A DNA stretch of 64,000 nucleotides from Prinia subflava (GCF_021018805.1 NC_086248.1:93711739-93775738); one strand, 5' to 3'; positions 38,554 through 51,696 are shown, numbered from the stretch's first letter. Notes: generated by a model not told the origin, from the letters alone. Numbers and translations are program-made.

Positions 38554-40267
38554 GCATTTAAAAATTAGACTTATCTATAATCTTGAAATATTCAAAGTTT
38601 TATTTCTAAGCTATACATTGGTATTCTATAATAAACTGTTACAGAAATTATCCCTTGTTTTGAAAATATTATGATTTCAGTGTGTATCTGTTCATAACGA
38701 GTATTTGTTTGGAGTTTCGATCTCTTAATTATTACTAGGAAGAACTTTATTACCGGTAAGGAATAGAATATACTACTGTAATCTCCTGAGGAATTGTACA
38801 TCCAATATTGTCTCTAATTCTACCCTGTGTCTATAAGCACACACCACAAGAATCCAAACACCACAAGAAGAACAAGACAACAGTCTTTGAATGCAACATA
38901 AAAATTCAGAAAAGCACAGCAAACATGAAACATTGAAAAGCTGAACTACATTTCTTTTGTTTGTTAGGATTACAATTTTAATTACATCTGTGTACATAGA
39001 ATAAGGATGTTCACATAGTACAGGGAGCAGCTACTAACACTGGTACATTGGTATAGCATTTGATGGAGGTTATTGTTTATTGGTTATTTAGCGACTGTAG
39101 TTTTCTGGGGGCATCTAATCGGTTTATACATTAGATTACACCTCGTAACAGTCTTGAAACTGACTGACTTTCATGCTGTGACAATACTGGTTGAAAAGCA
39201 CATATACTGGTTTAGCTACTTGTTGAGGATCGCCATTTACAAACGAAAATCTAAACCAATAAATAAGGTACAGAAGTGTTAAATTCTTCAATTTGGTCAG
39301 AAGTCTACTACTCTGATTTCTTAATTTTGCGAACGGCGGCGTTTGCCTCATCGCCTCTAAGCTACTCTTGGTTCATAGGGTTTTCCTGCGTGTGAGGTTA
39401 CAGCTTTGCAAACAGGCAGTAGTATCTCGTTCATTTGCAACTGAAGCAGTTAGAAATCACTCGGCGACCGCGGCCGCTGTCTCCTAACACCGTTACGGAT
39501 TGGTATTCGACATGGAGCACTTCTATGGCAGACTACTCGGATATACTGCAGGTGTAATCTAATCCTTTGAGTCAGTGAACATTTAGTTATAAACTGGAGC
39601 TCATGTTAAGGAACTGGATGTTTTGGACCAGACTGGCACACAACATAAATTGCATCCGTGATAATATGCACCTTCCCTTCGACTATTGCTTTAGTAAGAT
39701 AAATTCCCACATTAATAAATGGCTGAAAACTGGTAAAGCTGGTACAAAAAAATCTCCATTAGTAAGAAGAAACAAAACATTTAAAAAAATCTTCCTTCAG
39801 GATTCATTTGTCCTTCATTATTGTTCATCATTGTTCAAGCCAGCACAAAAATGCAGTATTTCTTTCTCTTTAGTATTGCATGAATGAATAAAGCTTAAAC
39901 TATTCCCTGAAAAAGTTACATCGTAGCTAACCTAAGAAATATCTGGAAGACTTGAAAAAACAATTAAGGAATCAAATGGCTGTAACTGATCTAGATGGAA
40001 AATGCAATGACAAGAAGCAGCCGATGCATCGTCGCTTTAGTCGTCTAATTAGAGACTGCTCCTATGAAATCTAATACTGCATTCAGTCAGTTCATCGTGT
40101 TGTACTGTACTGCTAGGTACGGTGCTTCTCTCTTTGATTCCTTTGTCATTGGGGACATTATGGTTCATAATAAGTTCACTGGCATCCATATTATGGATTT
40201 CCATCCTTTGGCAGGCCTGGCTTCCATCTCTCTTCAATTAGAGACCTCTTTTAAAAAGTTCAGCAGC

Positions 40268-40354
40268 AAAGGAAAAAAAACGAAAGAGAAAAAGGAAAAA
40301 AGGAAAGGAAAGAACAGAAAGGAAAAGGGAGAAAAGGAAAAGGAAAAGAAAAAA
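40268..40354 (-). repeat. Polypurine/polypyrimidine tract in ESRRG 3' UTR
   Basis: 87 nt with only two interruptions (C at 40281 and 40315). It is purine on the plus strand and CU-rich in the ESRRG mRNA. The lysine- and glutamate-rich plus-strand frame at 40064-40432 is a by-product of this tract. Confidence 0.9.
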
Positions 40355-40481
40355 CTGCATCAGAAAGACACAGAAGAAAAAGTTGAAAGCTGCTTCACAG
40401 TCTTGCTGCTAAATATCAGTGCAGTCATTTAGTCATTTTTTCCTTAATTAAACACTAAGTTTCTTTGCCATTATTATCCTG

Positions 40482-40487
40482 TTTATT
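40482..40487 (-). terminator. ESRRG: Candidate proximal ESRRG poly(A) signal
   Basis: AATAAA on the minus strand 67 nt after the stop codon, preceded in the mRNA by an A-rich tract (plus-strand T runs 40493-40500 and 40502-40518). Use would give a very short 3' UTR lacking both Pumilio motifs. Confidence 0.25.
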
Positions 40488-40554
40488 TTCCCTTTTTTTT
40501 CTTTTTTTTTTTTTTTTTAAAACGTGCATGATGGGGAAGCCCATGATGCTTTAG

Positions 40555-40799
40555 TCAGACCTTGGCCTCCAGCATTTCCAAAAAAAGTTTGTGCATGGGG
40601 ACTTTGCCTTCCAGTTTGATGTTGTAGAAATGCTGCACAGCCTTGGTGGAGGTTTGCCTCAGAAGCGGGAGGGTCATCAACATCTTGCCTGCACGACGAG
40701 GATCTTCCATGTGCTGCCCGGCCTCGTAGTCCTGCAGAGCCTCGTGTAAGACGTCCTGAAGTTTCTGCACTGCCTCAACATCCTCTATGTGCATTGAGT
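40555..40799 (-). CDS. ESRRG: Estrogen-related receptor gamma, last coding exon (LBD C-terminus, AF-2)
   Basis: Final coding exon of an orphan nuclear receptor that acts constitutively on ERR elements to drive mitochondrial and energy-metabolism genes. The acceptor tttgcag ends at 40800 on the minus strand. The first two bases complete an Asp codon and 80 codons follow to TGA at 40557-40555. The protein runs from [11 protein letters not shown] through [20 protein letters not shown] to the helix-12 AF-2 motif [10 protein letters not shown], the coactivator-binding surface. The [15 protein letters not shown] segment separates gamma from the beta paralogue, which differs there. In the 458-residue numbering, His-434 and Phe-435 of the pocket are present. 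The previous exon is 10.9 kb upstream, in matching phase. Confidence 0.98.
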
Positions 40800-43700
40800 C
40801 TGCAAAACAAAGGAGCAACAGGAGGTTTCAGCCTGGTGTGCCACGAGTCTGATAACGCTAAGGCTGCACTCACTGGTTCTGCCCATCCTCTTCCACAAAG
40901 AGGGAAGATAATTACCCATTAATTTCTGTATTGACCTTTAGGAAAGTGTATTGAAACGCTGAGGAACTACAAACGTACAATTAACTCTTGGATAAGTAGT
41001 TCTGCTCCTCATGCTCCTCGAACAAGTGGAACAGTCACCCTCGGTGCTCCCCAAACCATCTGTATGGTTACTGCTTTGAAGGAATGACAGCGCCAAGGGG
41101 CTGCAGGAACGGAGGGCTGCACTCTATCAGGGGAGCAAGGATAAAACAAGGATGCCCTACTGTGGAAAAGCTCGGCAAAATTCTGTGCCAGCTTTCAAGG
41201 CTGCTGAGTTGGAAGCTCAGAAACACTGACTGTGGGATTAGGACCACTGCACCAACACAAGGGAAATGCTGGCTTGAAGGGATTTCCTGATGGGTTTAGC
41301 AAATTTTTTCTCCCTTGGGCATACTCAGACAGACAGGCAACACTTCGCATGCTCCTGAACAGCTTTTGTTCGGTGAAGCTAACATCTCCTACAAGGTGTA
41401 ATCCTTCTCTTCCACCCACACAGACAGCGGTTTATCTTGTTAGTGTTGGACTTTTGCATTTTTTATAAAAGACTCAAAGCAAACACCTTGCCCTGCACCT
41501 TTGCAGGTGAGATGCCTTGGTGGTGTAAGTATTGAGTGACAGGCCCAGACGCAACACACACCAGGAACTAAACTAAACTGCTACATGACCCGAAAAGATT
41601 AAAGCAATGGAAGTGTGAAATAAAGAGAAAATATCTAACTGAAATAACTGTAAACCCCTCAACTGGATAGATACAGAAAGTGAAGAAGTCCCTGAGAACA
41701 TGCAGTTACTGGACCATGCTGAGATTACTTTGGATGAGCAGCCCTAATTCTCTGACTTTTATGTAGCCATAAATGCCAAAGAAACCCTGATGTGGTCCAA
41801 AGTGAGGTGAATACAAGTAAGGAAAAACAGTCGTAGGTGAAAGAGGCCACCAAACAGCCCCTATCAGCTACCAAAATTGGAATGGTCAACACTTACAGAG
41901 CCAATAAAACACCACATGAAAATACAACTGCTGCGAGGGGGCACAAGCCCCAGGGACAGGCCACGCCGTGCCAGCTTTGCTCAGGGTGAAACTGGGACAT
42001 GGAGCGATTAAAGTTCACCCTTGAAAACTCCACTAAATATAACACTGCTCTGCATCCTAATTTTTGGGTTTGGAATAAAGCTCCTGTTCCCTGACAGAGT
42101 AACAGCTCTGTCATCCAGCTGAGGAGCTGGATGGTGAAGAACCCACTGCCATCATCCTTTCCATGCCCTGTAACCAGCAGTCTGGACCAGTATTTGACAG
42201 AGTCTCACGTTTTTCCCTGTTGATGATTAAACATCAAGTTTTGCACGTGCTTCAAACATCCGAATTACATTCAGAGAATTAAGATGCAGCTAAGATTCAT
42301 TTCCTAAAAGCTGACATGCAACTGTTTCCTCAGATAATTAGGCCAGATAGTAAATACCTGTCTCATTTTAATTACAAACATGTAAACTGAAACACAAACC
42401 AGTAAATAACAGGTTAACAAAGATGTTCCAGCTCTTATTGTCACAACAAACGTGCAAATTGAAAAGAAAAAAAAATAAAAGTTACAGCTCCCACTCTAAA
42501 ACAGACACTTAATTATATACAAGTTTGGATCATTTAGCACGTTTTATTGATTCTGATGACAGTTTATCTGTTAATTACACATAATGGAGTCCTATGGGAA
42601 TTTTACATGTTTAATAATTCTGAGTCTTAGTGAATACATGCTCTAAGAAGCATGCAGCTAAGACATACGCTGCTGGGATGTGATACTGCACATCAAGGTG
42701 CACGGTGCTGAAAGCACAGACACAGAAATCTCTCTCTTAGGAAAAAACAAGGCTACAACATTTTGAAAAGGTGACAGGCAAAGATTACTTCTAGCAAAAT
42801 TTAGTTCTAATTAATGTGAGACCATTCCCCGAATCCATACATTTTTGATAGTTTTCTAATATGGTAATGCTGTTCAGTAATTCTGTGTCAATAAGAGAAA
42901 AGCCCTGAATTCTGTGTCCTACAAACAGATATAATCGATACAGACATGCTAACACACACATACAGACGTGACTGATGTCTTAAGCACAGGGTGCAGCCAC
43001 CAGGCTTAATTTGGAATGCAATCTCCAAAAACATTGCTGTCTTTACCCCCTAATTCTTTAGCAAGTCCTTGGATATTCACTGCTGTGCTACAGAACACAC
43101 GATCTGCTACTCCAAGTATTTTTTCCAAAAACCATGTGCTGTTTGTGCAGGAAATACACACCTTTCCCTCCTCTCCCCACATCCACAGTGCCAAAGCCAG
43201 GTTTGCTGGGGAACCAAAGAGGAGCATTTTATCTGCAGCAAATCCTTGATGAGTCAAAGACTGACTGTTCTCATTACTTTTTTTCTTTTTGTTTTCCCAC
43301 CATACCACATAAAGAGACAGGCCTTTCTGGAGAGTGTGACTATAAGGGTTTAGTTTTTAACCCTTTCCGAAACTGGTCTGTTTTTTCCCAGAATCAGTAT
43401 TTGTAACAATGATCATAAGTTTGCAAATAGATAGGTGAAGTCCAGACTAAATGTGTTTTTCACACAGGGGTGAAACTTGCCTAAGATGTTGAACTCTGCA
43501 GTTTGGAGAGCAATTTGGCCTGCAGTGTTAGGAATATCTACACGCCACATATTACTTACAATGAAAATGAGTGAGGACGGAAAAGAAAAGGACACCCCCC
43601 AGAAAGAGATCAAAACCTGCCCTCTGACACAGCTATTACATTTAATGCTTTAAAATTCTTCCACTGTGTGGAAAGCATCCAAACACAAGGGCTCTTACCC

Positions 43701-46700
43701 TCTCCTTGCAGGGGTGATCGTGTACCCTCCCTCTGGTAAACAGGGCAATTATTTACATGCAGAAGTAAAGTACTAATGCATTTAATGTATTTGTTGCTGT
43801 CTCTGAAATTAATTTAGTAGCTGGGAAGAACGTGTCCAGCCAGCTCTCCACCCCCAAATGGTGGTTCATGGAGCAGCTCAGGAAGCTGTGCCTTGGGGAA
43901 CAAATTTGGTCACAAGGAATGGGGTAAGAAAGAACAGCAGGGAGAGGGGCACTTCCAGTGCTGATTAAGACTTCAAACTGTTCTTTTAAAATGGTGATTC
44001 AGCTTGAAAGATTTAAAAATTATGTAATCAAATTACTATGATAATTTAACTCCCCATTTACAGAAAAGATTCAAACTCATTTCAGCTGTACTCATTCTAG
44101 GGTCTGCCAATGTTTAAATGCAAACTCAATAAATCTGTGCTATTTAATTAGACCATGATTCAGCTTGCAGATTGCTCAGGAAAATATTAATCTCTACAAA
44201 AATCCTTCTTCAAGTTTTAGCCTTGCAGTCTGGAAGTTCCACTTTATCCCTGATATTAAACGAATGTAGATCTTAATCCCCCAGGTGTAAGCCTTTGAAA
44301 ATAAGGAAAATGGTTGAAAATGCTGAACTAGCCAAGGGGAAAAGAGGAGGAAAAATAAAAGAGAGAACTCTTTTCAGTAACTACAGACTGGCAGATGTAG
44401 AAGTGAATTCAGAGCAGGCTAACTCATTGCTGAATATTGCTCATGTACTGGGATAAACCCAATCCTCAGCGATGTCATCAAGAGCCACTATAATTTAAGG
44501 AAATACAGACAATTTGTGTGACAACCTAGAAATAAAGGAAGAATTCCACAGAAAATATGAAAATGAATTATAAGTGAGTATGAATGCTCTTCCTATACCA
44601 TGGAAAACCTTTTTGTTTATGGGTTGTTTTTTTCTTTTTTTTAAGTGGCTTTGCAGGCAGTCTGAATAATTTACAATTACATCCCACAGAGGTAATATCC
44701 AGAGGAAACCTACAGCCAGATGTAACATACTTAAAAACCAGTGCCTATATAAATAATGAAATTAAACACGGTAGTTTCAAAGTATTATGTGAAAGACAGC
44801 AGAATTGATGGTAAATGTCCTGCAAAAACATGATCCCAGGCTGGTGAACCTGAAGACAAACACAAGACTTGTTGATACAACTGCTGAGAACATGGGATTT
44901 CCCTGGCAGGGAAGAAGTTGCTCCTTATCAAAGCTGCTGTGGGAGAGAGTGAGATCAACAAATGAGGACATGGACTCATTGAGCTCTGCTTGGAGAATCT
45001 CATTCTATCCTTGCAAATGCTTTTTTCTTTCACCATCACAGGATGGGAAAATAGAATTGTACCTCCTCTGATCAGTTGATTGATCAGATCATTGCACAGA
45101 AATAGGAGAAAACTGGAGGTCTCATTCAAGAAAAACACTGCAAGGTCCAGACAGAAACTCAGATTACAATCTACCTAATTTAAAATTCAAGCTTCATCTC
45201 AAATGCAGCCAACAAACATGCAGCCACCCAGGAATCGTTCAGAACACATCACAAAGGGTGATAACTAGCTAAAAATTGGAAAGTACCTGAACTAAGGGCA
45301 AGGAAACCTCTCAAAACCCCGCTTTGAGGAAAGTTAAAGGCTGGTATCTATATAAGTTCTATATAACATCACTCAGAAGTGGAAGAAAACCAGAGGTCTT
45401 CATGTTTCTTCATGTCAGATAATTCAGACAGCAAAAAGAAAACAGGGCAGTGAATCAAGCAGCAGGGAGCATGCAGCAGTGAATACACACATTAAGATAC
45501 TGGTAAACCACATTGCAGAGGTAGATACCAACAAGTATTTGAAATACAGCAGCTGCTGTAATGTTTCTGATTCCTTGCAGCTGAGCAGTTCACAAACTCA
45601 ACCTGGAGAAATCCCTTTAAAAAGCTGTGGGATCCTGGAAGAACTGGATAGGATCAAGATTAAGAAAAAAAAAGCAAAATGGTTTTTGCTTTATGTAAGG
45701 ATGAAAAAAATCCCAATCTGAATTATTTCTCAAACAATAGAGATTTTTAATCTAGATTGTAGTACCAATCCAAAACCCCCACAAAACCCACTGTGGTGTT
45801 TATTAATGGATGAACTGTTCTAAGAACTACAGAACCCCTTCCTCTCCCCCTGAAACAAGTGCCAGATTTGCACAAGGACACAAAGTACTTGCCCACATTG
45901 TGTTTCTGTGTATTTTTATGAGAAACACAACACAGTGACATTTTGAAAAGCATACTGCTTGAGATAGAAGCAACCCACGGAAATTGCCAATTGCAAATCA
46001 AACCAGGTTTTTGCTTGCCTCATCCAGCAAGAATTCCTGTCCTTTCTCCATCCAGAGCTGAAATTACCCCAGACACTTACTTTGGTGTTCCCTGTGTTGG
46101 GTAAACAAATATACTTCATTTTGACCTGCCTATTTTTCCTGAGCAGAACTGTTTGCTGGGATCTGCATGGTTAGGCTAAGAGACAAGCACAGAGGCAAAC
46201 AGAATATTTTCCCTCACAAAAGAATATGGCAAAAATGGTCTGACATCTGGAGTATTCTGTTGGAAAAAGACGCTCCAGTCAGAATAGATACTGAAAATGA
46301 AAGAAGAATAAATTAAGAATTCCTTGTCCACAGAATTATAGGCAGTGAAAACTGAAAACAAAGGCTTGTGTGATTGATTTTAGTGAATGAGGCCTTAGTC
46401 TGAATTGCTCTGGTTTGGCCTACTTTTCAGAAGAGATAAAAACTGAAGCCTTAAAACAGTTTTTAAAACACAGTAGGAAATGAAGGCATATAAGAAAAGA
46501 AATTACTTCACAGAACAGGGACTTTATTTCAGGACTAACTGGATTAGCAGTGAACTAAAAGCACTGGCATAAGGAAGTTAACAAATATTTCTTTTTTCAT
46601 TCCTGAGATGGCTTACTTTCCACTAGGAGAGGTAGTGAGGGCAACAAATACAGGAATATTTGCTGCAAGGCAGAACAAACAGCACACTGTGAACTGGTTC

Positions 46701-46997
46701 AAGACCCTACACCATAAGGCTAATAAAATCCTGGAAAAAAGGGAACTCGAATAGTAGGGTTGGGGGATGAGATACCAACTAAAAGAAAATGTTGAATGAA
46801 GACCTCAAAATACTTTTTATTCACTGTAAGAAATTATCACAACTACCACTGAGAGCAACAAAGTTTGGCCTCGCCTCTTGCCCTTCCTGAGTCTCATGCT
46901 ACTAATACGTAAATACTATCTGCTTGTTCTCTGAGGAATAGGTCCAAGTTACTCAGTTCCTAGAGTAGCTTCCAGAAAAAAAGAAAAAAAAAAAATG

Positions 46998-47036
46998 ATT
47001 AACCACTGATTAACCCTTAATTAACCACTGATTAAC
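46998..47036. repeat. 17-bp direct repeat of TTAAC half-sites
   Basis: The 17-mer attaaccactgattaac occurs exactly at 46998-47014 and 47020-47036, with a further ttaa between. Each copy holds two ATTAAC half-sites resembling HNF1 or POU homeodomain half-sites. Confidence 0.85.
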
Positions 47037-48189
47037 TCAGCTGCCATTTCCTAATTCCAACATTAGGCAACTGGTAACAGAGTTATTTAATTTCTCTAAG
47101 AATAGTGGGTGTCATCTATCTGATTACACAAAAACGGAACATGACAAATAAACTGTTTTCAAACAACATGAAAACTTTGACTATAGTGGTGACTTCCTTT
47201 TCTAAAAATCTGTTTCTATGCTGTACTCTTCTCTATACAGAAAATACATAAAAGAGTTAAGACCTTGCTATTTATATTTGTAAAAACAGACTGGTAACAC
47301 ACCCTTAACACACACTTCTGTGTATGTGTGTGTGTATCTATATCTATGCTCAGCCAACATAGATATGTCATCTTCATGAATTCAAACACTAACAAGATGA
47401 CTATATAAAACAAAAAGAAAAAATGGACATTATTAGAAATTAAATACAGCCTGTTGTGACATGCACTGGGAATAAAGATGATGTCCTGTGGAGCAAGTGA
47501 CTTACTGGGCTCAACCAATTAATTTCTATTATGATAATATCATATAGTGGTGATAGCCTAGTGCTTTGAGTACATTGTGTGTGAAAAGCTAAAAAACTTA
47601 TAAGAATTTACTAATTTTTTAACAGGATGAGATGATAGTCTAACTGGCACCAATATTTATCTGCACTTCAGATACTAAAATGCTCAAGATACTTTTTGGT
47701 TCACACTCCTTCTGCACTAAAAGGGTGATTTTTAATATATTTTTTTAGGGGAGTTAATATCAAAGATCAGAAATGTGAGGGTCAGCAGAAGTCTTTTTCT
47801 TCTTGTGGCACAGGCTACACAGCCAGTATTAGCATTTAGGATTGAATTTTCAACAGTGCATCAACCTATACTTTTAAGTGCCTAGCATCCGCTGTTTGGG
47901 TCAGGCTTTCCAAGATGCCAGCAGCCTACTGAGCAGATGCACAGAGATCAGAATTTCGAATGTGCTGACGTATTTGGACACTGCAGTTCCTTAGGTCTCA
48001 GACGGGAAGTGAGAGTCTCTTAGAACTCTGCTCCCAGTTATGACTCCTAAGCCCTTCTGCAACATTTGGCCTGGAGGTCCAATTTAGTCCTTACTGCTCA
48101 GGCAATTCCAAAAAACTGCTCCTCTGCAACTCCCTGTTTAGCATGACCCTAATCAACACCTGGGAGCACGCCCTAGCACGGAGGAGATG

Positions 48190-48440
48190 AGCAGCTCATC
48201 TTCTCCGTGCCGGAGCGTTCCCGTGCGCGTGCCTGCACTGGTGTACACTTCCAGCATATTTTGTAAATATTCCACCTTCCCTTACACACGAGGAAGTAAT
48301 TGGTACATGCATGTTTTGGAAACCATTCAAAGCTGATTTTCTGCGTGGGTAAACAAAGTGCTCGTTGGTGCCAGCTCGGCTCGTTTGGGCGGCGCGAGGC
48401 GGAACCGCGTCCCGCGGCCTGCAGGTACCTCCTGGCTTGT
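48190..48440. promoter_or_regulatory. Small intronic CpG cluster
   Basis: Two CpG-dense patches (about 48205-48230 and 48361-48420, the latter with roughly a dozen CpGs) lie inside an otherwise CpG-depleted ESRRG intron. This could be an alternative promoter, an enhancer or an escaped remnant. No core promoter motif is obvious. Confidence 0.35.
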
Positions 48441-49931
48441 GTGTGCAGAGGGGAGGAACCCGTGACACCGGCAGGACAAGGACACTGCCAAGGAAAGAGT
48501 GACTTCTCCGAAGTATAAAGGCCGCGTTAATTACTATCAAATCAATGCAGATGCTTAAATCTAACCTGATAAATTCCATATTTACATATTAAATGTAACT
48601 GTTGAAATCACGCCTGCACAGACTTAACGTGTGCACGACTGAAATGTCCACACATTTCAGTATTGTGCTCTTGCACGTGTATTTAAACTTCCCAGAGTCT
48701 ATATGCACTCGGTTTGAAATCAGTGACAATCTACCACGTAGCCGCATCTTGCATTTCTGGAAATTTATGGAAGCTGGCGTGGCACTGCCAGCCCTGCACG
48801 GGGAACATTTGATAGTGGCTGTCAGAGAACCTCCCTGAAAAACTGCTACTCCTCCCCACCTTTTAGGGACCAAATGGCAGGATAATCTCAGATCCAGCAC
48901 TGCATAAATGGGCTCTGTAGACCTAAAGAAAAGTGTGTGTTTTAATGCTCACGCTACTGAGATTTGTTGGCCAAAACAAAGCTTGTGGTATTTATTCAAA
49001 CAAAATACAATCGATATGAAGACAATCTACAATTTCTTTTTCCTGCCTCCAAACACCAGCAGGGAAAGTACTGTGACAGTGTATCATAAATCACCAACAT
49101 AGATATGGAGCTATAAAACCATCTTTGTCTACTGTTTACAGTAGAGTCAACCTGGGAATCTTTCTAGATAGTGTGGAGATGGCAAAAATGTCTGAAACAC
49201 CCAAGATTTCTTGTTATAGTCTCCACAGCTATAAAAAGGCTAATATATTTTAAACTGGAAAAATAAACAGTAGAAGAAAGCAAAAGTAGCAATAAAAAAA
49301 AAATTTGAATGTGAATTGCTACTGGTTGATTTTCTAATGGCATTTTGTTTTTTTTTATATAGCTATATTTTCATTAACCAAATTCCTATTTATATGAAAA
49401 TAAGCTATTCTGCTTTTGCCTATTATAAAAAATACAAGAAGGTTTAATCCAACTTAAATTTTGTTTTAATTTTAGCAGCATTTGTAACCTGAAACACTAA
49501 GGGCCTGATATCCACTAATGGGCTGTAATTCTGCAGGTGCTATTTTACATCTACAGGTTAGCACAGCTACAGCTGGTAGGAGTTTGGTATCTCATGCATG
49601 CACAACCTGAAGCTGAAATGCTGAATGCCAGCATCTGAAACACTGCTGAAAGGGAAGTGGAATGGCTGGGCTACTTTTTAACTCCTCCTTGCAACAGTTT
49701 CATTTTAAGACAGCAATTTTGTTTCTTTTAAGATGAGGGAAGGAAATGTTTTCACTTGGATGTGCCCTGAATTTTAGTATGCTGAACTGTATTTATCTCT
49801 GACATTATCCTGGTTGTAATTTCCAGCGAAGTTAATGAAGCTACAGATGATTTTGATACACTCTATGCACAGTGTATGACTAAACCTTTTTTTGGCAGCA
49901 GTTATTTTTTATTATTACTTACTTACACACT

Positions 49932-49972
49932 ACATATCCTTTTCTTTTTCTTTTCTTTTTTTTTTTTTTTTG
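49932..49972. repeat. T-rich tract in ESRRG intron
   Basis: CTTTT units run into an uninterrupted poly-T run on the plus strand, poly-A in the ESRRG sense strand. It is a simple repeat without a visible retrocopy. Confidence 0.8.
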
Positions 49973-50559
49973 GTGGGGCGGAAGGTGGGAGTGGTATCTA
50001 ACATCATATCCTTCTATGCTAGCCCTCATCCTTTTTGTCAAGTTAACTGCAGAACTATTTCTAATTCAGTCTTTGAATTACAGAATTTAAATAAGTACAA
50101 AAGCCCTTCTCCATTTAGACTCCTAATTGCAGATAACTTTCTTGCTCTGATCATTAAGCATGACCAATTTTGAGAAATAACCTTCCTGGAGCTGGAAAGC
50201 ATCCTCAAGTGTCTATTTACAATGGTCAAAAATTATAAATAAATCTTCAATTAAGAATAATTTTGATCTTTGAGAGGCATTTCAGCATTTTGTTTAATCT
50301 GGAATAATAAGATAATATTCTAAAATTAAGGGCAGAGTTAGTGGGGTGGAGAATATTTTACAAAGAAACTAATAAGCATTTTGGCTTTGCATGTTTTTGA
50401 ATTATATTTCCAATTAAAAATGCAGAGTGCTAAATCACATTACAAAGATAAATAGGAAAGTACAACTTCATTGTTGAAAACAATTTCCCTCCTATCAATC
50501 TGAGGATTCATGCATCAATATTGTAGATGAACTGTTAATTACAAAATCAATTAAAAAAT

Positions 50560-51060
50560 TATTTCTAAAAACAGTCACGCGTCCTGGCTCTCAGGGGGGC
50601 AATTTGGGCAGAAGGTCTCATCTCACTAGGACCGCGCCAAATCACAAGTCGTCATCCACAAGTAAGCAAAAGCAATCTGGTTTTTCATTTTTCAGCGCGG
50701 CTGAGCCCAGCCTGAGATTGATCGTCACATATGGCCCCAGAAAACAAACTGTCAATACCTTGAATGCTGCAGAATTTGAACAAATAGCCGTCCGCCCATT
50801 CAAGCCACTCATTGCATCCCATTTAACAGATTTTATTGACAGTTTCCTTCTTGTAATTAAAGGGAAAACTACTGGCCAGCAACCAAGATAAAGTTCAAAG
50901 ATAGGGTCAAAACAAAAGCAGATGGAGGGGCACGGTGTGACTGTCAATGGAACATAGCATCAGAGCATGTTATTGACACACAGGTATCTAATGATCGGCA
51001 CGTCATTAAAGAGGGATCTATCGTGAACTTTATGCAAATGCTAAAAGGGACTTAAGACCA
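50560..51060. promoter_or_regulatory. Enhancer-like candidate conserved non-coding block in last ESRRG intron
   Basis: About 500 bp of dense, non-repetitive, motif-rich sequence, including a perfect octamer ATGCAAAT at 51032-51039, scattered CpGs (cacgcgtc, accgcgcc, cagcgcgg) and a bulged hairpin at 50936-50982. The sequence style resembles known developmental enhancers. Conservation cannot be tested here. Confidence 0.35.
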
Positions 51061-51644
51061 CAATAAAGCATTAAGGAGACACAAAAAGAAAAACAACAAA
51101 GCACAAACGATTTTTACTTATCTGACAGTATTCACTGGTTCAGCACTTTTAAATTCAAATGCAGAAAAAAAAAATCTTTCTGAGATTTTTTCACTCTTGC
51201 TGCATAGGTAATAATTTTTTGCTCTCATACATGCAAAGGATCCATAATGTAAGGTGTGGTCTTTATGAGATTCAGTATGTATTTCCTCCCTCCTCCCACA
51301 TCCCAAATTCAGTCTATCAAATGAATCAGTAACTTCCTTCAAAGAGAAAATATATAGCATATTCTCCAGTATCCATTCTTCTGCTTTAATTGCAATAATT
51401 AGACTTGTCTGGATTACGCAATGGATTTAGGAGAACAAAATCTACATTAATTTGAAGGGATCTCTGTCTGTAAAACACTCTTCAAATAATACAGTGGAAT
51501 GTTCTCCACTCCCTTAGGAACATATTCCACAATTACTTTGAACCAGAAAGTTGTTCTTAGTTTGAACTGCTTTGTTTGTGACCTTTTAGATTTAAAGTCT
51601 GATAAGCAATTTCTTATGCTAAAGTCCTGTTTTAAACCAGCCCC

Positions 51645-51696
<52 letters not shown>

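Larger units (their letters stand above)
36890..40554 (-). other. ESRRG: ESRRG 3' UTR
   Basis: A long, AU-rich, non-coding sequence directly after the ESRRG stop codon with no splice evidence. It contains two Pumilio-type elements (37191-37198 and 38546-38553), an 87-nt pyrimidine-rich tract in the sense strand (40268-40354), an A-rich tract just after the stop (40493-40518) and an unusual CpG-containing patch near 39.33-39.5 kb. AU-rich and Pumilio-bearing 3' UTRs are typical of regulated, short-lived transcription-factor mRNAs. The 3' end is set by candidate poly(A) signals only. Confidence 0.7.

Noticed and set aside
40064..40432. Lysine-rich plus-strand frame of 122 codons
   Set aside because: It is a by-product of the polypurine tract in the ESRRG 3' UTR on the opposite strand.
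48196..48579. 127-codon minus-strand frame in the ESRRG intron
   Set aside because: It crosses a CpG cluster, shows no recognisable domain and does not fit any ESRRG splice junction.
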